From Actinomycetes bacterium (GTDB lineage Bacteria; Actinomycetota; Actinomycetes; Actinomycetales; Microbacteriaceae), in the NCBI GenBank assembly GCA_021793715.1, contig JAJYSF010000023.1, forward strand, positions 1 through 8,601: 8,601 bases of DNA, written 5' to 3'. The notes beneath the pieces were generated by a model. It was not told the DNA's origin. It did no database searches and saw only the letters and a program-made list of their open reading frames with translations. The translations under genes were made by a program, and so were the position numbers. This document shows positions 1-5,968 of the stretch, piece by piece. Each line of letters begins with the position of its first letter. Positions within the stretch are counted from its first letter, which is position 1.

Positions 1-134
1 CCCACCGTGGAGCGGTTGAGGCCCGTGCGCTGCGTGAGCGCGGCGCGCGAGAGCGGCCCGGCGTGATGCACGAGCTGCAGGATCGTCCCGAGGTTCTGTC
101 GCCGGACACCCTCGACGTTCGATCCGCTGCCCAT
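1..134 (-). CDS. ROK-family transcriptional regulator, N-terminal fragment
   Basis: Only the first 44 codons are in the window; the gene runs off the left edge. It begins with ATG at 134-132, preceded by a clear Shine-Dalgarno (CAGGAG, 5 nt from the start). The readable protein has the VRRQNLGTIL stretch (residues 10-19), then GPLSRAALTQRTGLNRSTV (26-44). This is the winged helix-turn-helix opening typical of ROK (repressor, ORF, kinase) regulators such as XylR and NagC, in which a HTH of the form 'GPLSRAEL..RTGLSRSTV' precedes a sugar-kinase-like sensor domain. The sensor half is not visible, so the effector is unknown and a MarR-like HTH protein cannot be fully excluded. It lies 58 bp downstream of the GH3 gene in the same direction, so it may be read through from the sugar operon or use its own promoter. 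It would presumably act as a second, sugar-responsive repressor for this or the next locus. Confidence 0.8.
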   Translation of the reverse strand, partial: MGSGSNVEGVRRQNLGTILQLVHHAGPLSRAALTQRTGLNRSTV

Positions 135-165
135 GTTGCTCCTGACGTTATGGCCAGAATCCTAT

Positions 166-186
166 CGGCCGGGAGCCGCCGGGCCG
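166..186 (-). terminator. Weak inverted repeat between GH3 gene and ROK gene
   Basis: A CGGCC/GGCCG pair (166-170 with 182-186), with two further G-C pairs inside after one mismatch, lies just after the GH3 stop codon. It could form a short GC-rich hairpin in the operon mRNA. No U-run follows it, so it is not a standard intrinsic terminator. It may only slow or partly end transcription, or may be chance in GC-rich DNA. Confidence 0.25.
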
Positions 187-192
187 CGCACC

Positions 193-2598
193 TCAGCCGA
201 TGCGCACGGCCACGATCCGCGTGTCCGCAGGCGTGACCTCGTGCACCGGTCCCGTGAGCTCGACGCGCGTCCGATCCGTCGCCGCGCCGGGGACGACGTG
301 CGCGGCCTGTGCGTCGTCGGCCGCAGCGGGGCCACCAGCGGCGGCATGCGCCCCCACCCACATCTCGACCGCGCCCGGCTCAACGACCCGAACCATCCGA
401 CGGTCCGAGAACGCGAAGCGCGCGGCGGGCACGTCGAACTCGACGCGCGCGCTCTGCCCCGGCGCGAGCTCGACGCGGGCGTAGGCGACCAGCTGCACGA
501 CGGGGCGCGTGACGCTCGCCACCACGTCTCGGCCGTAGAGCTGCACGACGTCCGTGCCCGCCACCTCAGAGGTGTTTGTCACCGTCACGGCCGCCGTGAA
601 CGTGCTGCCGGTTGCGGCCGCAGTCGCGCACGCGAAGTCGTCGTACGCGAACGTCGCGTACCCGAGTCCGAACCCGAACGGGCGCACGGGTGTCGGATCC
701 GTCGAGGTCACGCTCGAGGCACCGCCAAGCGGCGGGTGCAGGTACGTGAACGGCTGCGCGCCGGCCGCGCGCGGCAGGCTCACTGGCAGACGCCCCGAGG
801 GCGAGACCGCGCCCGAGAGGATCTGGGCGATCGCGGGACCACCCTCCTCCCCCGGGAAGAACGCCTGCAGCACGGCGCGCGGACGCGGCTCCGCGCCGTC
901 GAGCGCCCACCCGATCGCATAGGGGCGTCCGGTGAGCATCACCATCACGACGGGCGTGCCCGTGGCGGCGACGCGCGAGACCAGCTCGCGCTGCACGCCC
1001 GGAAGCTCGAGCGATTCGGTGTCGTTGCCCTCGCCGACGGATCCGCGACCGAAGAGGCCGGCCTGGTCGCCGACCACGACGACCGCGACGTCGGCATCGG
1101 CCGCCTGCGTGACGGCGTCGTCGATTCCGGAGGTGTCGGACCCGGAGACCTCGCAGCCGCGCCCGACCGTCAGCTCCGCGTCCGGGAACTCGGAGCGCAG
1201 CGCCTCGGCGACCGTCGGGATCTCGAGGCCGATGTCGTGCCCGGGGTGGTGCGCGAGCACGTGGTTGGCGAACGAGTAGCACCCCTGGAGCGCCTCGGTC
1301 CGATCTGCGTTGGGCCCGATGACGGCGATCCGACGCGCGTCGGCCGCGAGCGGAAGCGCGCCATCGTTCGAGAGCAGGACGACGGATTCCGCCGCCAGGC
1401 GCCGCGCGATGTCGCGGTGACGCGGGGTGTCGAGGTCGATCACCGCAGGAGCGTCATCGTCGAAGGCGTTCGGCTCGAGCAGCCCGAGCTCCTCCTTCTC
1501 GGCGAGCACGCGCAACACCGCGCGATCGATGAACCGCTCGTCCATCCGCCCCGAGCGGACCCGCTCGATGAGTGGCTCGAGATACGCGTCTCCCGAGGGG
1601 AGCTCGACGTCGATGCCGGCCTCGAGCGCCCACTGCGCCGCTTCGCCGCGGTCGGCCGCGAGACCATGCATGACCTCGAGGAACGCGACCGAGAAGTAGT
1701 CGGCGACGACTGTGCCCGCGAACCCGAGCTCCTCGCGCAGAAGGTGCGTGAGCAGCTGCGGCTGTGAGGCGACGGGCACGCCGTCGATCTCGGTGTAGCT
1801 GTTCATGACGCTCTTCGCTCCGCCGTCGCGGATCGCCATCTCGAACGGTGGCAGGTAGACGTCCGCGAGTTCGCGCGGCCCGGCGTGCACGGGAGCATGG
1901 TTGCGCCCCGCCTGCGATCCGGAGTACGACAGGAAGTGCTTCAGTGTCGCGTGGATGCCGGCCTGCTGCAGGCCGCGGACGAACGCGGTGCCGACCGTGC
2001 CGACGAGATACGGATCCTCGGAGATGCACTCGTCGACGCGCCCCCAGCGCGGATCGCGCACGACGTCGAGCACCGGGGCGAGCCCCTGGTGGACGCCGAG
2101 CTGCGCCATGGACTCCCCGATCGCCGAGGCCATCTCGGCCACGAGCTCGGGGTCGAAGGACGCGCCCCAGGCGAGCGGCGTCGGGAAGGTCGCCGCCTTC
2201 CACGCCGCGAGCCCCGTCAGGCACTCCTCATGCACGAGGGCCGGGATCCCCAGCCGCGTCTCGCGCACCAGTCGGCGCTGCTCGTCACGGAGCCACGCGG
2301 CACGCTGGGCCGGATCCACTGGACGCGTGCCATACACGCGCGTGTAGTGTCCGATCCCGTGCCGCGTGATGTCTGCGAGAGTGCGCGAGCCGTCGCTCGT
2401 CGTCATCTCGTCGGCCATCGGGGCGACGACCTCGCCGCCCTGGTCGAGCCAGTATCCGACGATCTGCGCGGTCTTCTCCTCGAGGGTCATCGAGGCGACA
2501 AGCGCGCGGACGCGCTCTGACACCTCGGGCATCGCGGCGATCGCGTCCTGTTGCATGGTCACCTGGGGCGTTCCTTCCATCGACGACGAGCTGGTCAT
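193..2598 (-). CDS. Glycoside hydrolase family 3 beta-glycosidase (beta-glucosidase/beta-xylosidase type), cytoplasmic
   Basis: An 801-residue GH3 enzyme that should release a non-reducing terminal beta-linked sugar from an imported oligosaccharide or glycoside by a retaining mechanism. Domain order: (alpha/beta)8 barrel about 25-370 (start motif MTLEEKTAQ 37-45; DPRWGRVDE 182-190; LKHF 219-222), alpha/beta sandwich about 395-610, fibronectin-III-like tail about 665-735. Asp300 in TVVADYFS fits the catalytic nucleophile; Glu523 in SVGEGNDTESLELPG fits the acid/base (both assigned by motif). No signal peptide or lipobox is visible, and no PA14 insert. The start at 2598 gives a 4-bp ATGA overlap with the permease stop, with a GGAG 10 nt upstream; ATGs at 2580 and 2556 are alternatives that would shorten the tail before the first conserved motif. 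As last gene of the importer operon it probably cleaves what the transporter brings in. Glucosidase, xylosidase or other specificity cannot be decided from sequence. Confidence 0.93.
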   Translation of the reverse strand: MTSSSSMEGTPQVTMQQDAIAAMPEVSERVRALVASMTLEEKTAQIVGYWLDQGGEVVAPMADEMTTSDGSRTLADITRHGIGHYTRVYGTRPVDPAQRAAWLRDEQRRLVRETRLGIPALVHEECLTGLAAWKAATFPTPLAWGASFDPELVAEMASAIGESMAQLGVHQGLAPVLDVVRDPRWGRVDECISEDPYLVGTVGTAFVRGLQQAGIHATLKHFLSYSGSQAGRNHAPVHAGPRELADVYLPPFEMAIRDGGAKSVMNSYTEIDGVPVASQPQLLTHLLREELGFAGTVVADYFSVAFLEVMHGLAADRGEAAQWALEAGIDVELPSGDAYLEPLIERVRSGRMDERFIDRAVLRVLAEKEELGLLEPNAFDDDAPAVIDLDTPRHRDIARRLAAESVVLLSNDGALPLAADARRIAVIGPNADRTEALQGCYSFANHVLAHHPGHDIGLEIPTVAEALRSEFPDAELTVGRGCEVSGSDTSGIDDAVTQAADADVAVVVVGDQAGLFGRGSVGEGNDTESLELPGVQRELVSRVAATGTPVVMVMLTGRPYAIGWALDGAEPRPRAVLQAFFPGEEGGPAIAQILSGAVSPSGRLPVSLPRAAGAQPFTYLHPPLGGASSVTSTDPTPVRPFGFGLGYATFAYDDFACATAAATGSTFTAAVTVTNTSEVAGTDVVQLYGRDVVASVTRPVVQLVAYARVELAPGQSARVEFDVPAARFAFSDRRMVRVVEPGAVEMWVGAHAAAGGPAAADDAQAAHVVPGAATDRTRVELTGPVHEVTPADTRIVAVRIG

Positions 2599-3473
2599 CC
2601 CTTGACTGCTCCGGTGAGGCCGCCGACGATCCGCTTCTCGAACAGGCTGAAGAAGATCAGCGCGGGGACCATCGACAGCGATGTGTACGCGAGCACTCTG
2701 GCCGTGTCGACCGAGTACTGCGAGGCGAAGTTCTGCACGCCGAGTGGCAGCGTGAACAGCCCCGGATCGCTCAAGATGAACAGTGGCAAGATGTAGCCGT
2801 TCCACGTCGTGACGAACGCGAGGATCCCGACCGTGATGACGCCGGGCAAGCTCAGCGGGATCACCATCCGCCAGAAGAACCCGAGTCGTCCCGTGCCGTC
2901 GATCGACGCGGCCTCCTCGAGCTCGCGCGGGATCGCACGGAGGAACGGCACGAGGATGATGATCGTCGTCGGCAGCGCGAACGCGATCTGCGGCAGGATG
3001 ATGCCCCAGAGGCTGTTCACGAGCCCGAGGTTGCGGATCAGTAGGTAAAGCGGCGTGATCGCGACGGTCGCCGGGAACATCAGCCCCGCGGCGAACAGCG
3101 AATACATCGCGCCCTTGCCGAAGAAGTCGTACCGCGCGATGACATAGCTCGCCATCACGCCGAGCGTGACCGCTCCGACCGTCGTGGCCACAGCCGAGAT
3201 CGTCGAGTTGCCCATGGCGACCCAGAACTCGCTGCTGACGAGCACGCCACCGTAGTTTCCGAACACCCACGGGGCGGGGAACCCGGACGGATCGAGCGTG
3301 ATCTGCGCGTTCGTACGGAACCCGCCGATGATGACGTAGAGCACGGGGCCGATGCACACGGCGACGAGGATCGTCGCCATGAGGTACACCCAGCCACTCG
3401 CTCCGCCCGTACGAGCGCGCGACGAGCGACGACGGGTGCCGACCGCGCCGATGGCGACCGATGTCGAGGTCAT
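2595..3473 (-). CDS. Carbohydrate ABC transporter permease, MalG type (CUT1)
   Basis: A 292-residue inner-membrane permease, the second of the two channel subunits of a CUT1 sugar importer. After a basic N-terminus (R14-R21) about six hydrophobic segments can be seen: near 28-50, 88-112, 121-147, 153-180, 208-228 and 260-278. The cytoplasmic EAA loop that docks on the ATPase is at E187-A188-A189 with IDG at 191-193 and LSLPG at 207-211. The protein ends in GLTGAVKG, the characteristic MalG-family tail. The length matches the family. The start ATG (3473-3471) overlaps the preceding permease's stop by 4 bp (ATGA) and has a GGAAGGAAG Shine-Dalgarno a few bases upstream, pointing to coupled translation and balanced subunit amounts. 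The substrate is set by the binding protein, not visible here. Confidence 0.96.
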   Translation of the reverse strand: MTSTSVAIGAVGTRRRSSRARTGGASGWVYLMATILVAVCIGPVLYVIIGGFRTNAQITLDPSGFPAPWVFGNYGGVLVSSEFWVAMGNSTISAVATTVGAVTLGVMASYVIARYDFFGKGAMYSLFAAGLMFPATVAITPLYLLIRNLGLVNSLWGIILPQIAFALPTTIIILVPFLRAIPRELEEAASIDGTGRLGFFWRMVIPLSLPGVITVGILAFVTTWNGYILPLFILSDPGLFTLPLGVQNFASQYSVDTARVLAYTSLSMVPALIFFSLFEKRIVGGLTGAVKG

Positions 3474-4480
3474 GACTTCTTCCTTCCGCTGTCGCCCGTG
3501 ACGGCGCCCGCGGTGTCACGGCGCAGCGCGATGCGCTGGTACGTGAGCGCGATGATCAGGGAGATGAGGAACAGCAGCACGGCGACGGCGTTACCGAAGC
3601 CGTAGTTCCCCGCAAGGTGACCGTTCTGGTACATGTACGTCGCCATCGTGGAGGTTCCCGCCGTGGCGGCGATGTATTGACCCCAGATGATGTTGACGAG
3701 GTCGAACAGCTGCAGGGAGCCGATCATCGACAGGAATGCCCAGATGCGGATCGTCGGGCCGAGCAGCGGAAGCGTGATGTGCCACTGCGACTGCCAGAAG
3801 GTCGCGCCATCGATCGCGGCGGCCTCGTACAGCTCCTCCGGGATCGACTGGAGCCCGGCGAGCATGAGGATCACGGCGAAGCCGATGTACTTCCAGCTGA
3901 TGATGAACATCAGCGTGCCCATCGCGATGCCCGGCTCGGAGATCCACGACTGCTGCCAGGCACCGAGGCCGACCTTCTCGAGGAACGAGTTGACGGCGCC
4001 GACGTCCTGCAGCATGAGCGACCAGCCGGTGCCGACGACGACCTCGGAGATCACGTACGGCACGAAGATGAGCACGCGAATCAGGCTGCGTCCGCGCATC
4101 TTCTGGTTCATCAGAAGCGCGAAGAGGATCGCGAGTGGGCCCTGCAGGATGAGCGAAGCAACGACGATGAACATGTTGTGCATCACGGCTTCGCGGAACG
4201 TCGGATCCTGCAGGATCATGACGTAGTTGTCGAGCCCGACGAAGTCCTCGGGGAACCCGAAGCCCTTCCAGCGGAAGAAGCCGTAGAACGCCGCCATCAG
4301 CACCGGGAAGATGACGAAGGTCACGAAGATGAGGATGCCGGGACCGGCGAGAAGCGCGATCTCGCCGCGCTTTCGCCAGTCCGCACGCGCCCTGCGGGGC
4401 GCCGGGGACGACGCGTTTGCGCCGCCCCCGGTGCCCCGCTCCCCGGCCGTGCGCGCCGCGTACGTTGCGGGGGAGGTCAT
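3470..4480 (-). CDS. Carbohydrate ABC transporter permease, MalF type (CUT1)
   Basis: A 336-residue inner-membrane permease, partner of the MalG-type subunit encoded next. It has a long polar N-terminus (1-40, rich in A, G, R) followed by hydrophobic segments near 41-68, 100-124, 134-158, 185-210, 245-268 and 295-315. The ATPase-docking EAA loop is at E219-A220-A221, followed by IDGA (223-226) and the LPLLGP turn (237-242), as in MalF/LacF/UgpA relatives. The start ATG (4480-4478) has GAGAGGG 6 nt upstream and lies 11 bp after the binding-protein stop codon. The large periplasmic loop of E. coli MalF is absent, as is usual for Gram-positive CUT1 permeases. Together with the lipoprotein and the MalG partner this makes an importer complete except for the ATPase. 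Confidence 0.96.
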   Translation of the reverse strand: MTSPATYAARTAGERGTGGGANASSPAPRRARADWRKRGEIALLAGPGILIFVTFVIFPVLMAAFYGFFRWKGFGFPEDFVGLDNYVMILQDPTFREAVMHNMFIVVASLILQGPLAILFALLMNQKMRGRSLIRVLIFVPYVISEVVVGTGWSLMLQDVGAVNSFLEKVGLGAWQQSWISEPGIAMGTLMFIISWKYIGFAVILMLAGLQSIPEELYEAAAIDGATFWQSQWHITLPLLGPTIRIWAFLSMIGSLQLFDLVNIIWGQYIAATAGTSTMATYMYQNGHLAGNYGFGNAVAVLLFLISLIIALTYQRIALRRDTAGAVTGDSGRKKS

Positions 4481-4491
4481 ACGGAGCCCTC

Positions 4492-5778
4492 TCAGCCGCG
4501 CGCGGCGGCGTTGGTTGCGGTCTCGACGAGCGACTCGGGAGTGCCGCTGCCGGCCAGCATGTCGACGACCGCGGTGTTGAGCGCGTTGCCGACGTTCTGT
4601 CCGAGCAGCGTGTCGAGCCAGAGGACGATGTACTCGGCGTCGTTGTACGCCGTCATCATCTCGGTGAGGACCGGGTCCTCGACCGCGCCCTGCGCGTCGA
4701 GCGATGCGGGGATCGCGTCGAATGCGTCAGCGTACTTCTCCTGCCACTCGGCCTGCGCGATGAAGTTCAGGAACTCCTCGCAGGCCTCAGGCGAGTCGAC
4801 GGAGCACGCGTAGCCATCGACGCCGCCCATCATGGCGGTGGGGGCGCCCTCGCCACCGGACGTCGCGGGAAGCGGGAACCAGCCGAGGTCGGCCAGCGGC
4901 TCGCCGTCCGGCGTCAGCGATCCGATCACCCCGGCGTTCCAGCCGCCCATGAGCTCCATCGCGGCCTGGTGGTTGGCGACGAGACCGGCAGACGATCCCG
5001 CGCCCTCCTGCGCGTCGGTCGTCAGGAACCCCTGGTTGAACGGCTCGGTCGCCGCGAACTCCTCGAGGTCTTCAGCCGCGGACAGCCAGCAGCCCGAGCT
5101 GAAGTCGAGGGTCGAGGCGATGTCCTGGATCGTCTCCTCCGAGCAGGCACGCAACGCGAACGCGTAGTACCAGTGCGCGGCCGGCCATGCCGCCTTCGCG
5201 CCGAGAGCGATCGGTTCGACGTCCGTGTCCTTGAGAGCCGAGACGGCATCGTTCAGCTCGTCGAACGTCGTGGGCGTCTCGGAGATGCCCGCGTCGGCGA
5301 AGAGGTCCTCGCTGTAGAACATGCCCTGCGGAAGAACCGCGACCGGCATGCCGTAGATCGCGTCATCGACCGTGAACGGCGCGAACGGCGTCTCGCCGTA
5401 GGCCTCTTTGGTCTCGTCGTCGATGAGGCCCGTGATGTCCTTCACCACGCCCGCGGCCACGATGTCGGCGAGCTTGCCGCCGCCGCGCGCCATGAACAGG
5501 TCCGGCATGTCGCCGGAGTTCGTCGCGGTCTGGAGCTTGCCGTCCATGTCCTCGTTCTGAATCGAGGTCATCTTGACGGAGACGCCGGTCTCCTCCTCGA
5601 ACGCGGCCGCGACCTCGTCCCAGTATTCCTTGCCATCGCCCGTCGTGGAGTTGTGCCACATCTCCATCGACGTGCCGTCGTCGTCGCCGCCTCCGGAACC
5701 TCCGGCGCAGCCGGCCAGGGCGAGGCTCGCCGTGGCGATGGTCGCCGCTCCGACGACCCACTTCTTTCGCACGTTCAT
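4492..5778 (-). CDS. Sugar ABC transporter substrate-binding lipoprotein (CUT1, family 1 extracellular binding protein)
   Basis: A 428-residue binding protein that captures the sugar outside the membrane and delivers it to the permease pair. The N-terminus is a lipoprotein signal: positive MNVRKK, hydrophobic stretch 8-22, then the lipobox L21-A22-G23-C24, so Cys24 should be the lipidated first residue. A Gly/Ser/Asp linker follows (25-38). The mature part has family-typical segments: the MEMWHNSTTG first strand (38-47), MPDLFMA (91-97), YGMPVAV (142-148) and MGGW (277-280). Aromatic residues W198, W203, Y204, Y205, W280 and W300 are candidates for sugar stacking. Four further cysteines, C212/C230 and C325/C333, could form two disulfides. 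The start at 5778 has GGAGAAG just upstream. It is the first gene after the operon promoter. The sugar bound is unknown; a beta-linked oligosaccharide is likely given the GH3 gene in the operon. Confidence 0.95.
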   Translation of the reverse strand: MNVRKKWVVGAATIATASLALAGCAGGSGGGDDDGTSMEMWHNSTTGDGKEYWDEVAAAFEEETGVSVKMTSIQNEDMDGKLQTATNSGDMPDLFMARGGGKLADIVAAGVVKDITGLIDDETKEAYGETPFAPFTVDDAIYGMPVAVLPQGMFYSEDLFADAGISETPTTFDELNDAVSALKDTDVEPIALGAKAAWPAAHWYYAFALRACSEETIQDIASTLDFSSGCWLSAAEDLEEFAATEPFNQGFLTTDAQEGAGSSAGLVANHQAAMELMGGWNAGVIGSLTPDGEPLADLGWFPLPATSGGEGAPTAMMGGVDGYACSVDSPEACEEFLNFIAQAEWQEKYADAFDAIPASLDAQGAVEDPVLTEMMTAYNDAEYIVLWLDTLLGQNVGNALNTAVVDMLAGSGTPESLVETATNAAARG

Positions 5779-5809
5779 GCTCTTCTCCTCGTTGAGTGCT
5801 GTCGGCCTC

Positions 5810-5836
5810 GCACCGAGCAGGGTACGTACCCGGTGC
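5810..5836 (-). promoter_or_regulatory. Inverted repeat at predicted 5' end of importer-operon mRNA
   Basis: Outer arms GCACCG (5810-5815) and CGGTGC (5831-5836) enclose a perfect 12-bp palindrome, GGGTACGTACCC at 5820-5831. The element starts where transcription from the predicted promoter should begin, so the mRNA could open with a 6-bp stem. As DNA, the palindrome has the ACGT centre common in LacI-family operators and could be a second regulator site below the promoter. Its half-sites differ from those of the upstream operator candidate, so both readings remain open. Confidence 0.45.
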
Positions 5837-5843
5837 GGAAACG

Positions 5844-5872
5844 ACTCTGACAGGATCGCTCGACTTTGTCAA
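5844..5872 (-). promoter_or_regulatory. Predicted sigma-70-type promoter of the importer/GH3 operon
   Basis: Read on the minus strand, a perfect -35 hexamer TTGACA (5872-5867) is followed by a 17-bp spacer and a weak -10 hexamer CAGAGT (5849-5844, three matches to TATAAT). Transcription would start near 5837, leaving a leader of about 60 nt before the binding-protein ATG. The perfect -35 and ideal spacing in very GC-rich DNA make this the best promoter candidate in the window. The weak -10 is common in actinobacteria. Confidence 0.6.
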
Positions 5873-5892
5873 TCGATATCGATAACGTTTTC
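5872..5892. promoter_or_regulatory. Candidate LacI-family operator(s) between the divergent genes
   Basis: Two overlapping palindromes occur in an AT-rich island of the control region. ATCGATATCGAT (5872-5883) is a perfect 12-bp inverted repeat. GATAACGTTTTC (5881-5892) is an inverted repeat with one mismatch per half and the central CG (AACGTT core) typical of LacI-family operators. The first touches the -35 box of the importer promoter, so a bound repressor would be expected to block RNA polymerase. The adjacent LacI gene is the natural candidate to bind here, controlling both the operon and itself. Assignment is by pattern and position only. Confidence 0.55.
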
Positions 5893-5897
5893 TCTCG

Positions 5898-5936
5898 GGC
5901 CGGCTCGACACGTCCCGCACCGCGGGATGCCCGGCC
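5898..5936 (+). repeat. Nested inverted repeats in the lacI-type gene leader
   Basis: GGCCGG (5898-5903) can pair with CCGGCC (5931-5936), and between them CCCGC (5914-5918) pairs with GCGGG (5922-5926) around a 3-nt loop. If the LacI gene is transcribed from upstream of this point, its leader could fold into a two-level stem about 25 nt before the Shine-Dalgarno. No ligand-binding RNA motif is recognised, and it may be chance in GC-rich DNA. Confidence 0.3.
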
Positions 5937-5968
5937 GGACGGCGCTTCGGGCCTAACGTAGGAGGATC

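Noticed and set aside
145..151. ATAACGT ahead of the ROK gene resembling part of the operator candidate at 5881-5892
   Set aside because: Only seven bases match and there is no inverted-repeat partner; too short to call a regulator site.
240..480. Recurring GAGCTCGACGCG-like words in the 3' part of the GH3 gene
   Set aside because: They arise from Val/Glu/Leu/Arg codon preference in the fibronectin-like tail, without regular spacing or conserved flanks.
133..1767. A 544-codon open frame on the plus strand opposite the GH3 gene
   Set aside because: The translation is Arg/Asp/His/Glu-rich without any recognisable domain, and it mirrors the third-codon-position GC bias of the real minus-strand gene. 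It is a codon-usage shadow.
3617..5850. Long plus-strand open frames (3617-4813 and 4417-5850) opposite the permease and binding-protein genes
   Set aside because: Low-complexity Arg/Glu/Asp/His composition, no domain, no convincing ribosome binding site; the opposite strand carries clear transporter genes.
5866..5894. A plus-strand promoter for the LacI gene starting with TTGTCA at 5866
   Set aside because: No acceptable -10 hexamer lies 16-18 bp downstream; GATAAC at 5881 is too close and has no -35 of its own. The regulator's promoter could not be placed.
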